DNA of 64,000 nt from Candidatus Didemnitutus sp. GTDB taxonomy: Bacteria; Verrucomicrobiota; Verrucomicrobiia; Opitutales; Opitutaceae. How positions within the stretch are numbered: the stretch's first letter is position 1; every line of letters begins with the position of its first letter. The stretch spans positions 3,162,001 to 3,226,000 of the forward strand of contig JAHCAY010000001.1 in NCBI GenBank assembly GCA_019634575.1, in the 5' to 3' direction. Under the pieces are notes generated by a model that was given only the letters and a program-made list of their open reading frames with translations, searched no databases and was not told where the DNA came from. The position numbers and the translations under genes were made by a program. Shown in pieces: positions 55,755 through 63,618 of the stretch.

Positions 55755-58175
55755 ATGTTCTCCGACCTCCGCCTTTCCGCGCGGACTCTCGTGAAGAGTC
55801 CGCTGTTCTGCGTCGTGGCCATCGTCACGCTCGGTCTCGGCATCGGCGTGAACACGGCGATGTTCTCCATCATCAACGGCATCCTGTGGCGCGGGCTGCC
55901 GTTTCCGGAACAGGAGCGCATCGTGGCGGCGGTGGGGCGCAACGAGGCACAGCCGCGCGATCGCTTCGGGATGTCGTGGGCGGAGTTCGAGGACTTCCGC
56001 CGCGGGCAGCGTTCGTTCGTGGACGTGGCGGCCTACGAGGACCGGACCACGACGCTGAGCGGACCGGGCGGCGATCCGGAGCGGATTTCGGGCACGGCGA
56101 TGTCGGCGGCCGGCATGACGATGCTGCCGGGGCCGCTCGCGCATGGGCGCTGGTTCACGGCGGAGGATGACAAGCCGGGCGCGCCGGGCGCGATCGTGTT
56201 GAGCCACGCGTTGTGGACGAATCGTTTCAAGGCCGACCCGGCGATCGTCGGGCAGTCGATCAAGGTGAACAGCGAGTGGACGACGGTGGTGGGCGTCGCG
56301 GCGGAGGGTTTCCGGTTTCCGGACGATGGCGGGGCGTTCGTGCCGCTGCGCGACCTGCGCTTGAAGGACAAACGCGACGAGCGCGCGCTGACGGTTTTTG
56401 GCCGGTTGAAGCCGGGCGTCACACTCGTGCAGGCGAACGCGGAGCTCGCGGCGTTCGGTGCGCAGCTGGCGAAGGATCATGCGGACACGAATCGCGGCAT
56501 CACCTTCGGGGCGCAGACGCTGTTTGCGCGTTTTTCCGGCGACGAGGACCGGCAGCTTTTCGGCGTGATGCTGGGCGCCGTGCTGCTCGTGATGCTCATT
56601 GCGTGCGCCAACGTCGGCAACCTGCTTCTCGCGCGTTCGTCGGTGCGGGAGAAGGAGCTCGCGGTGCGCGCCGCGCTCGGTGCGGGCCGCGCGCGCGTCG
56701 TGCGACTGCTGCTCACGGAGGCGATGTTGCTCTCGGTGGCGGGGGCGGTGCTCGGTTGTGGTGTCGCGGCGGGCAGTCTCGCGCTGTTCCGGCGCGCCGT
56801 GGTGGATGCGCATCCGCCTTACTGGATGCATTTCGATCTCGATGCCGCGGCCTTGCTCTACGCGATCGGGCTCGCGGGGGCGTCGTGTTTGCTGGCCGGG
56901 CTTTATCCGGCGTGGCGGCACTCGCGGCCGGATCTGAATTCCGTGCTGAAGGATGCCGGGCGTGGCTCGACCAGCGCGGGTGTGGGGCGGTTCGCGCGGA
57001 TGATGATCGTGGGCGAAGTGGCGCTGTCGTGCCTGCTGCTGGTGTTGTCCGGCCTGACGATTCGCAGCGTCATCCAGACGCAATCGCTGCCGATGGGCTT
57101 CACGTCGGCGGGCGTCTATTCGGGACGCGTGGCGCTGCTCGACCGCGAGTTCGACGACGTGGCGAAGCAAAAGCAGTTTTTCGCGCGGTTGATCGAGCGC
57201 CTGCGCGAGCGGCCGGAGATCGCGGACTTCACGATCAGCGACATGCAGCCGACGTGGGACAATAGCCAGCCGATCCTCATCGAGGGCCGCGCGCCGGAGC
57301 CGGACGGCAAGCCGCCGCTCGCCTCGAGCGTGAAGTCGGTGGCGCCGCATTTCTTTTCCACGCTCGGCATCGGGTTGCTGCAAGGCCGCGACTTCACCGA
57401 CGCGGACGCGCCGGAAGCGACGCGCGTGGCGATCGTGAACACCGCGTTCGGCCAGAAATACTGGCCGAACCAGAGCGCGATCGGGCGGCGTTTCCGGCTC
57501 GGTGCGGGCAAGCCGGGCGAGGACGAGCATTGGCTGACGGTCGTCGGCGTGGTGACGCCGATCATGGAAGGCCGTTTCAATTCGCAGCCGGGGCCGCAGG
57601 CTTACGTGCCGTTCACGCAGGCGAGCGACGTGCGGCGCATGACGGTGATGGCGAAGGCGCGCGGCGGCGATGCCGCGGCGCTCGCGCCGGTGTTGCGGCG
57701 GACGGTGCGCAGCCTGAACGACGATTTGCCGATCTATTTCGCGCAGACGCTCGACCAGATGCTCGAGGAGGCGCGTTTCTCGAAACGGATCATCGCGTGG
57801 ATTTTCGGCGTGTTCGGCGCGGTGGCGCTCGTGCTTGCCGGCGTGGGCCTCTACGGCGTGATGAGCTACTCGGTGGCGCAACGCACGTCCGAGATCGGCG
57901 TGCGCGTGGCGCTCGGGGCGACGCCGCGCGACGTGCTCGGACTCGTGCTGCGGCAGAGCGGCTGGCAGGTGGGGCTCGGCCTCGCCCTGGGAATAGGCGT
58001 GTCGTTTTTCGCCGGGCAACTGATGGCGGGTTTTCTCTACGCGGTCAGCCCGCGCGATCCGGGCACGTTCATCGGAACAGTGCTCGCGCTCGGTTCGGCG
58101 GGTGTGTTTGCGACGCTGGTGCCGGCGTTGCGGGCGCTGCGCGTCAATCCCGTCGTGGCGCTGCGCAACGAGTGA
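55755..58175 (+). CDS. ADOP-type ABC permease (MacB-FtsX family)
   Basis: 806 residues. Two MacB/FtsX modules in tandem: an N-terminal helix (LVKSPLFCVVAIVTLGLGIG, NTAMFSIINGILW), a periplasmic domain, and three helices with ANVGNLLLARSSVREKELAV. A second N-terminal helix, second periplasmic domain (residues 430-660) and final helices with SEIGVRVALGATPRDVL and VNPVVALRNE follow. This is the acidobacterial duplicated orphan permease architecture, which lacks its own ATPase gene. Substrate unknown, probably export or lipoprotein-type work. Start ATG 55755. Confidence 0.92.
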   Translation: MFSDLRLSARTLVKSPLFCVVAIVTLGLGIGVNTAMFSIINGILWRGLPFPEQERIVAAVGRNEAQPRDRFGMSWAEFEDFRRGQRSFVDVAAYEDRTTTLSGPGGDPERISGTAMSAAGMTMLPGPLAHGRWFTAEDDKPGAPGAIVLSHALWTNRFKADPAIVGQSIKVNSEWTTVVGVAAEGFRFPDDGGAFVPLRDLRLKDKRDERALTVFGRLKPGVTLVQANAELAAFGAQLAKDHADTNRGITFGAQTLFARFSGDEDRQLFGVMLGAVLLVMLIACANVGNLLLARSSVREKELAVRAALGAGRARVVRLLLTEAMLLSVAGAVLGCGVAAGSLALFRRAVVDAHPPYWMHFDLDAAALLYAIGLAGASCLLAGLYPAWRHSRPDLNSVLKDAGRGSTSAGVGRFARMMIVGEVALSCLLLVLSGLTIRSVIQTQSLPMGFTSAGVYSGRVALLDREFDDVAKQKQFFARLIERLRERPEIADFTISDMQPTWDNSQPILIEGRAPEPDGKPPLASSVKSVAPHFFSTLGIGLLQGRDFTDADAPEATRVAIVNTAFGQKYWPNQSAIGRRFRLGAGKPGEDEHWLTVVGVVTPIMEGRFNSQPGPQAYVPFTQASDVRRMTVMAKARGGDAAALAPVLRRTVRSLNDDLPIYFAQTLDQMLEEARFSKRIIAWIFGVFGAVALVLAGVGLYGVMSYSVAQRTSEIGVRVALGATPRDVLGLVLRQSGWQVGLGLALGIGVSFFAGQLMAGFLYAVSPRDPGTFIGTVLALGSAGVFATLVPALRALRVNPVVALRNE

Positions 58176-58179
58176 TGCG

Positions 58180-58749
58180 TCAGCGGCGCTGCGTTGCTTG
58201 CAGGATCGCCGTGATCGCCAGGGCGAACGCGGCGGTCGTGCCGCAGTAGAGCAGCAGCAGGAGCCACCAGCGGCGGTGGATCACCGCGGTGTCGGACCAC
58301 ACGTCGGCGGCCGCGCCGGCGTATTGCATGAGCAGGGTCGCGTGGTCGATGGGATCGAGCCGGATGCCGGTGCGCTCGGCGTAGGCGCGCGCCGGGGCGG
58401 TCAGTTGTTCGCCGTGCACGGCGCGACCGTGGTTGTAGGAAGCCGTCCAGTCGGACAGGCGCCCGACGTAGCTGAAATAGAGCGCGCCGCCGCCGACGAG
58501 CGCGAGCAGGCCGACAGCGAGCCACAGGCCGCGGTGACGGCAGAAATTGCGGGCGACGAAGAACAGCACGGCGACGATCAGCGTGAGGCCGAAGCGGGCG
58601 AAGTTGTAGCCGGTGCCGCCTTGCTGCTGCTCGAGATCGAGCAGGTTCGCCGGGGGCGGGTAGATGAAAGTGGCGAACACCGACAGGAACCACAGCGCGG
58701 CCTGCGTCGCGACCGCCCAGTGGTTCTTCAAGACCTTGAGGAAATTCAT
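58180..58749 (-). CDS. Membrane protein of unknown function
   Basis: 189 residues with four helices (AALWFLSVFATFIYPPPA, FGLTLIVAVLFFVARNF, LAVGLLALVGGGALYFSYVG, WWLLLLLYCGTTAAFALAIT). A soluble loop of about 60 residues (residues 95-155) lies between helices 3 and 4. No recognised family. ATG at 58749 overlaps the stop of the upstream secreted protein by 4 bp, so the two are co-translated and may work together. Confidence 0.65.
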   Translation of the reverse strand: MNFLKVLKNHWAVATQAALWFLSVFATFIYPPPANLLDLEQQQGGTGYNFARFGLTLIVAVLFFVARNFCRHRGLWLAVGLLALVGGGALYFSYVGRLSDWTASYNHGRAVHGEQLTAPARAYAERTGIRLDPIDHATLLMQYAGAAADVWSDTAVIHRRWWLLLLLYCGTTAAFALAITAILQATQRR

Positions 58750-59516
58750 GGCGCGCTGATATCGACCGACTTGGTGCCGGTGCCGAGGACGTCGATCGGA
58801 GTTTCCGGGCCCTTGCGGGGATGCTCGCCGGGAGCGACAGCCCAGAAAATGTAGGCGCCGGCGCGGATCGGCCGGGTGGTGGGGCTGCTGCGCAGATCGA
58901 ACCGCTTGGCCTTCTCGATCTCGTCGGGCGCGCGACGATAGTGCACTTCGAGGTTCGGGACTTCGGCGCCGGTCGCGTCGCGCGTGTGCACTTCAACGTC
59001 GATCGGCTGGGCGAAATCCCCGGTGAACTGCTCGGCTTGGCGGCGCTTCACCGTCATGTCGCGGGCGACCGCCGCGAGCTGGAGTCGTTCGTCGGCGTTG
59101 AAATTCCAAGTGGAAAACGCGCCGGAGGCTTTGCTCCAGGTGTCGCCTTCGCCGGGAGACTCGGCCGAGGCGAACGGATTTCCGGTGTTCGGGTTGGTCT
59201 TCGCGAACTCACGCGCGGCGGCGTGCAGCGCGATCTGGCGGAGGCGGCGGCTGTTGTCCTCGATCTCCGCGAGGTAATCGGCGGGGATGTCGCCCGGCAC
59301 TTTCAGCGCGATCTGCGTCAGCGAGTCGCTGGCGCCGCCCCACGCGAGCGTGAGGGGTTGCGCGCCGGATTTGGGGCCGTGGGTGAGGAGCGCTTTGACC
59401 GAGAAGATGTTCTTCTGCGCCTTCTCGGAAAAGCGGACCGATGGGGCAGAGACGGGAGCGGTGGCGAACGCCGCCGCGAGCACGGCGAGAGCCGGCAGGC
59501 AGAGCAGGATTCTCAT
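58746..59516 (-). CDS. Secreted protein of unknown function
   Basis: 256 residues with a signal peptide (MRILLCLPALAVLAAAFATA). The mature part has an early helical region (residues 75-170, YLAEIEDNSRRLRQIALHAA) and a late beta-rich region with PIDVEVHTRDATGAEVPNLEVHY, which resembles a small Ig-like or transthyretin-type strand pair. No known family. It is translationally coupled to the membrane protein at 58180. Confidence 0.6.
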   Translation of the reverse strand: MRILLCLPALAVLAAAFATAPVSAPSVRFSEKAQKNIFSVKALLTHGPKSGAQPLTLAWGGASDSLTQIALKVPGDIPADYLAEIEDNSRRLRQIALHAAAREFAKTNPNTGNPFASAESPGEGDTWSKASGAFSTWNFNADERLQLAAVARDMTVKRRQAEQFTGDFAQPIDVEVHTRDATGAEVPNLEVHYRRAPDEIEKAKRFDLRSSPTTRPIRAGAYIFWAVAPGEHPRKGPETPIDVLGTGTKSVDISAP

Positions 59517-59613
59517 GGGCGGATGACGTGGAGTCGCGTGGAGTGGATGGGCCCGCGCGATTCCGATAGCCGCCCGCCGAGTCGCGAGCAAGTCGCGAAC
59601 TCGCCGAGCGCGG

Positions 59614-61032
59614 TCAGGGCCGCTCGCCGGCGCGGAACTCGACCCAGGGCTGGCTCGGGCGGCTCTTCAGCAGGCCGGTCATCCAGTCGTATTGCGGGTG
59701 GGCTTCGAGAAACTGGTCGGCGTCGAACGCGAGGCCGTCGGCGGAACCCCAGCGGGCGGCGAAGCGCATTTCCTTCGCCATGGCGGCGTCGACGACCTTG
59801 GCGTCGCAGGTGCCGGCGGGCTTGAAGGGCTCGCGGCGGGGATTGACGAATTGCGCGCCAAGGTCGCCGCGGGCGTTGAGGGCGAGCGCGGCCGGGCGGT
59901 CGGTGGTGTTGAAGCAGGCGTCGGTGCAGTCCGCCTCGAATTCCTTGGCTTTCGCGAGGTCGATCTGGCCGACGTTGGCTTTCATGAGCTGTTTCCAGCG
60001 GACGCGGCGGGCGACGGGCGAGGTGCGGATGTCGGTGTCGTGCATCTCGGTTTCGAGGCGGAGGATTTTCAGGTTTTCGGCGATGTTGGAGCCGACGAAG
60101 TAGCCGTCCTTCGTGCGCTCGAAGCCGATGTATTTCAGACCGAGTTCGAGGCGGACGATCTCGTCGGTGTTGATATCGCCGACGAGCCAGGAGTTGGCGT
60201 AGCCGCCGTTATTGCCGCGTTTCATGATCTCGCACCACTCGTCGAGCGAGCCGGCGTCCTGGGTGGCGCGGCGGAAGCGGATGAACTCGGGCACGCCTTT
60301 TTCGGTGAAGCCCTTGAAATCGCCGATGGTGGTCTCGCAGCCGACGAGGCCGGCGTCGGTGATAAAGAAATCCGTGCCGCTGTGGATCCAGCCGGCCTGC
60401 GTCTGCATGAGGATGCGGTGGCCTTTCGCCGGCACGACGTCGAGGACGACGTTGTAGAGCGCGAGCGTGAAGTCGGACATGGTGTTGTGGCCGAGGACGA
60501 TTTTGCCGTCCTTGGTCATCTTGCCGGTCGCGATGAAGGCGGAGCACATTTCCTTCGGCGTGGTGACGACGGTGGCGCTGCCGGAGAATTTGCTCGCGAC
60601 CTCGGGCCACCAGTAGCCGGTGGTGTCGATGGAGGCGTTGTAGGCGAGGATGTCGTCGTAGGTCGTGGGCACGCCGGCGGCGTTCATGCCCTCGGCGATG
60701 CCTTCCATCTCGGCGTGGTTCTCGGGGTCGACGCCGGCGCCGATGAAGCCGTTGGTCTGCTCCTTCAGCCAAGCCCAGTCGAAGCTGCTCGTGTGCTCCC
60801 AATCGGCGGCGGTGATGCGCATGGACTCGGCAATTTCCTTGGCCAGCAGATAGCCGTGTTGGAAGCCGCGGGCGCGCGGCTCGCCTTCGATGTGGAGGTA
60901 GATCCAGCCGGCTTTTTCGTGGCGTTGGGCCGCAGCGAGCCAGGTCTTTTGCTGGGCGGAGAGTTCGGTGGCGCGGAGGGCCGGCAGAGCCAGCGTGAGC
61001 GCCGCGAGCGTGGCGAGTAAGCGGGGCAACAT
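59614..61032 (-). CDS. C45-type autoproteolytic Ntn hydrolase (phospholipase-B/acyltransferase-like)
   Basis: 472 residues. Signal peptide (MLPRLLATLAALTLALPA). KEMCSAFIATGKMTKDGK contains a Cys that fits the N-terminal nucleophile of the C45/phospholipase-B-like family, followed by VLGHNTMSDF and GWIHSGTDFFITDAGL, and NSWLVGDI fits the later conserved Asn. Such proteins cleave themselves and then hydrolyse amide or ester bonds of acyl conjugates. It lies 63 bp downstream of the RiPP-type genes on the same strand, so co-transcription is possible; a maturation role is speculation. Confidence 0.75.
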   Translation of the reverse strand: MLPRLLATLAALTLALPALRATELSAQQKTWLAAAQRHEKAGWIYLHIEGEPRARGFQHGYLLAKEIAESMRITAADWEHTSSFDWAWLKEQTNGFIGAGVDPENHAEMEGIAEGMNAAGVPTTYDDILAYNASIDTTGYWWPEVASKFSGSATVVTTPKEMCSAFIATGKMTKDGKIVLGHNTMSDFTLALYNVVLDVVPAKGHRILMQTQAGWIHSGTDFFITDAGLVGCETTIGDFKGFTEKGVPEFIRFRRATQDAGSLDEWCEIMKRGNNGGYANSWLVGDINTDEIVRLELGLKYIGFERTKDGYFVGSNIAENLKILRLETEMHDTDIRTSPVARRVRWKQLMKANVGQIDLAKAKEFEADCTDACFNTTDRPAALALNARGDLGAQFVNPRREPFKPAGTCDAKVVDAAMAKEMRFAARWGSADGLAFDADQFLEAHPQYDWMTGLLKSRPSQPWVEFRAGERP

Positions 61033-61095
61033 GGGGCGGAAGCTAGGCAGCGCGGACGGTCTGGCGAACAGAAAGCGGGCTGCCGCCCGCACTTC

Positions 61096-62028
61096 CTAGC
61101 CGCGGCAAAACCAGCCGAGCTCCATCCAGCTGCGGAACCAGCCTTGCACGGTGGCGGCCCAATCCTCGCGCGGACGCTTCGCGCGCGGGATGCCGGCCGC
61201 GAGCGCGCGATCGAGCGGCTGGCCGGAACGGATGGCGGCGAGGATTTTGAAGGCGGCGGGCTCGAGACGCTTGAAGTAGATTTTTCCGTGGTGCCGGTGC
61301 ACGGCGACGCGGCACGGCGCACGGCGCGGGCGCGGGACTTTGCTGTCGGCGCGAACACGGAGCGCGGTGGGCGCGTTCGAGGCGTCGCCGCGGAGGAGCG
61401 ACTCGCGTTTGCGGATGGCGATGAGGTAATCGTCGACCGGGTAGCGTAACTCGAGCAGCTGCAGGTAAGGCTGGAGCGCGAGACGGAGTTTGGCGGGATC
61501 GGAGTCGAGCAGGTCGTCGACGGTGAACACGGGGCGCGCGGCGCCGTCGTAGACTTCGACCTGCGCCCATTCGAAGCGCGCGATGTCTTCGCAGAGGGCG
61601 GTGTGCGGCGCGGTCAGGCGCGGCGTGCGGCGGATGAAGTCGGCGAGGCGTTGCGGCAGGTCGCGGAGCGTCCAGTAGCTCGACGGGTGTTTCAGGAGAA
61701 ACGCTTCGGCGAGGCGCATGAATTTCCGTTCGCCGAGGGCGGCGCGCAGACCCGGGCAGTCCTCGTGCAGGCTGTCGAGCACGCGGAACCAATACATGCG
61801 GTTGTAGATTTCGAGGCGCTCGAAGGCGGTGAGGCGGTCGTTGGGCTTCGCGATGGCGGCGACAGCGGACTTGGTGGCGCGGCCGTCGCGCAGGCGCGGT
61901 GCGGTGCGGTTGGCGCGCGTGAGTGGGTTCATCACGACGGCGAGCGTGGCGCGCTGGAGCGCGCGCAGCTCGGCGCGCGAGCGGGCGGTGAGTTTTTCCC
62001 TGGAGGATTTCGCGGCGTGGCGCGGCAT
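61096..62028 (-). CDS. DUF2063 protein, partner of the MNIO enzyme (HvfC/BufC-like)
   Basis: 310 residues. The N-terminal helical domain has ERLEIYNRMYWFRVLDSLHEDCPGLRAALGE and EAFLLKHPSSYWTLRDLPQRL, the hallmark of DUF2063. The C-terminal domain (residues 165-310) is the RRE-like half that binds precursor peptides. Start ATG 62028 overlaps the MNIO stop by one base (TGATG). In characterised loci this protein presents the precursor to the DUF692 enzyme. A basic N-terminal extension of about 45 residues is unusual. Confidence 0.9.
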   Translation of the reverse strand: MPRHAAKSSREKLTARSRAELRALQRATLAVVMNPLTRANRTAPRLRDGRATKSAVAAIAKPNDRLTAFERLEIYNRMYWFRVLDSLHEDCPGLRAALGERKFMRLAEAFLLKHPSSYWTLRDLPQRLADFIRRTPRLTAPHTALCEDIARFEWAQVEVYDGAARPVFTVDDLLDSDPAKLRLALQPYLQLLELRYPVDDYLIAIRKRESLLRGDASNAPTALRVRADSKVPRPRRAPCRVAVHRHHGKIYFKRLEPAAFKILAAIRSGQPLDRALAAGIPRAKRPREDWAATVQGWFRSWMELGWFCRG

Positions 62029-62900
62029 CAGCGGACGGATTTCGCGGGTTTCGCGCCCAGCGCGGCGCGGGCTTCGGCGATGTAGGCGTTGGCCTTCAGG
62101 GCCTCGTCGTGCACTTCCTGGAAGGAGGGAATCTTGTCGTCCCACTCGAGGAGCGTGGCGGTGACGCCGCAGAGTTTGGTGGCGTGCGCATACATCTTCC
62201 ACACCGGGTCGAGCACGGGATGGTCGTGCGTATCGAGGATGTATTTCTCGAATTTGGTGTGGCCGGCGATGTGCATCTGCGCGACGCGACGGTGTGGGAT
62301 GTTGTTCAGGTAATCGTAGGGGTCGAAGCTGTGGTTCTTCGAGGAGACGTAGATGTTGTTTACGTCGAGCAGGATTCCGCAGTCGGCGCGCTCGACGACT
62401 TCGGTGAGGAATTCCCACTCGGTCATCTCGGAGGCGTGGAACTCGGTGTAGGAGCTGACGTTTTCGACGGCGAAGGGGAGCTCGAGGTAATCGGAGGCGT
62501 GGCGGATGTTGGCGGCGACGTGCTTGGCGGCGGCGAGCGTGTAGGGCATCGGCAGCAGGTCGTGCGAGACGGTGCCGTCGACGCTGCCCCAGCAGAGGTG
62601 ATCGGAGATCCAAGGCGTTTTCGTGCGTTTGGTGAGCGCCTTGAGTTTCTTGAGGTGATCCTTGTTCGGGAAGTCGGTCGAGCCGAGGTAGAGCGAGACG
62701 CCGTGCTGGACGACCTTGTATTGGGCGAGGATGCGATCGAGCACTTCGAGCGGGCGGCCGCCGTCGACCATGAACGTCTCGGAGATGATTTCGAACCAAT
62801 CGACGGTCGGTTTCTCCGAGAGAATGTGGTCGTAGTGCGGGACGCGCAGACCGATGCCGATGCCGTAGTCGGTGTAGCCGTTGAATTTGTTGGCGGGCAT
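62028..62900 (-). CDS. DUF692 multinuclear non-heme iron oxidase (MNIO; HvfB/BufB/MbnB family)
   Basis: 290 residues with the TIM-barrel metal ligands of DUF692: GIGIGLRVPHYDHIL, QHGVSLYLG, ISDHLCWGS, FAVENVSSYTEF, LLDVNNIYVSSKNH, QMHIAGHT and DTHDHPVLDPVW. MNIO enzymes oxidise cysteine residues of ribosomal peptides to oxazolones or thiooxazoles and similar products. The gene lies between a Cys-repeat precursor and a DUF2063 partner, the classic three-gene order. Start ATG 62900, with 152 bp from the precursor stop that hold a weak terminator. Confidence 0.93.
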   Translation of the reverse strand: MPANKFNGYTDYGIGIGLRVPHYDHILSEKPTVDWFEIISETFMVDGGRPLEVLDRILAQYKVVQHGVSLYLGSTDFPNKDHLKKLKALTKRTKTPWISDHLCWGSVDGTVSHDLLPMPYTLAAAKHVAANIRHASDYLELPFAVENVSSYTEFHASEMTEWEFLTEVVERADCGILLDVNNIYVSSKNHSFDPYDYLNNIPHRRVAQMHIAGHTKFEKYILDTHDHPVLDPVWKMYAHATKLCGVTATLLEWDDKIPSFQEVHDEALKANAYIAEARAALGAKPAKSVR

Positions 62901-63017
62901 TTGCGGGGGGCGGGCTTGGCTCTGCGCCCGGAGCGTGGCGCGGAGGCAGGGCGAAGCAAACCTTCGGGAGAAACAGAGACCGACGCGCGTGGCGTCGGCC
63001 TCCGGAGACACACACTG

Positions 63018-63042
63018 AAAAGCCGGATTAAATCCACCCGGC
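63018..63042 (-). terminator. Weak intra-operon terminator after the precursor gene
   Basis: On the minus strand GCCGG...CCGGC (63042-63038 with 63026-63022) has an 11-nt loop and is followed by TTTTC. It sits just after the precursor stop, and partial read-through would give more precursor than enzyme, as in many RiPP operons. A second hairpin-forming string lies near 62980-63000. Confidence 0.5.
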
Positions 63043-63052
63043 GTGAAAAAGC

Positions 63053-63376
63053 TTACTTAGCGGGCTCGTCCTTCTTGTCCTTGGCCTTGCAGCCATCCTT
63101 GCCCTTGCAGGATTCCTTACCCTTGCAGCCGTCCTTGCCCTTGCAGGACTCCTTACCTTTGCAGCCGTCCTTGCCTTTGCAGGACTCTTTGCCCTTGCAG
63201 CCGTCTTTACCCTTACAGCCGTCCTTGCCCTTGCAGGAGTCTTTGCCCTTTTCGTCGCCGACGATCTGGGTGCCGGCATTGACGTTGGTGGAAGCGGAGG
63301 CCTTGAGGGCAAGGGCTCCGGCGTAGAGGCCGGCCATGGCGGCGGCCGCGATGATGGTGCGGGTGGATTTGTTCAT
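63053..63376 (-). CDS. RiPP precursor with nine periodic cysteines (bufferin/HvfA-like)
   Basis: 107 residues. The N-terminus MNKSTRTIIAAAAMAGLYAG is a signal-peptide-like leader typical of MNIO substrates. Residues about 45-100 are hexads KGKDGC/KGKESC, giving nine Cys spaced exactly six residues apart, then KAKDKKDEPAK. Known MNIO precursors have EGKCG or similar repeats and bind copper after modification. The DUF692 and DUF2063 genes follow. Start ATG 63376; an upstream frame adds only a Cys-poor 22-residue stretch over the palindrome at 63403-63431. Function as a metal-binding peptide is inference. Confidence 0.85.
   Translation of the reverse strand: MNKSTRTIIAAAAMAGLYAGALALKASASTNVNAGTQIVGDEKGKDSCKGKDGCKGKDGCKGKESCKGKDGCKGKESCKGKDGCKGKESCKGKDGCKAKDKKDEPAK
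63080..63250 (-). repeat. 18-bp tandem repeats encoding the Cys hexads of the precursor
   Basis: About nine units of 18 bp with small variations, alternating Asp-Gly-Cys and Glu-Ser-Cys codings. Each unit gives one cysteine, so repeat expansion or contraction would change the number of modified sites in frame. The repeats are coding, not CRISPR. Confidence 0.9.
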
Positions 63377-63402
63377 GTCAGTGATACGGGGGTTGTTTTC
63401 AG

Positions 63403-63431
63403 GAACATTGCGGCACTGTGCCGCAGTGTTC
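63403..63431. promoter_or_regulatory. 29-bp palindrome upstream of the RiPP precursor
   Basis: Arms of 13 bp, GAACATTGCGGCA (63403-63415) and TGCCGCAGTGTTC (63419-63431), with one mismatch and a 3-bp centre, 27 bp before the precursor ATG. It could be an operator or an mRNA hairpin in the leader. It is not followed by a T-run on either side close enough for a terminator. Confidence 0.6.
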
Positions 63432-63618
63432 GGGAAAGGCATGGATTACGGCGGGTTGGAGCCAAGGGGGCGGAAGATATTCCCGAAAATTACGGCCGGG
63501 GGCCGGGAATGGACGCATCCAGGCACCGGGATGGTGGTGGGCGAGGGTTTTGCGACCAAATGCCGGTGTGGCGCGAGGAACCCGTTGGAAGGGCGGCGAC
63601 GTGGCCGGCGGAAGCGGT

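Noticed and set aside
63080..63250. Regular short repeats resembling a CRISPR array
   Set aside because: The repeats are tandem 18-bp units without spacers and encode a clear Cys-hexad protein.
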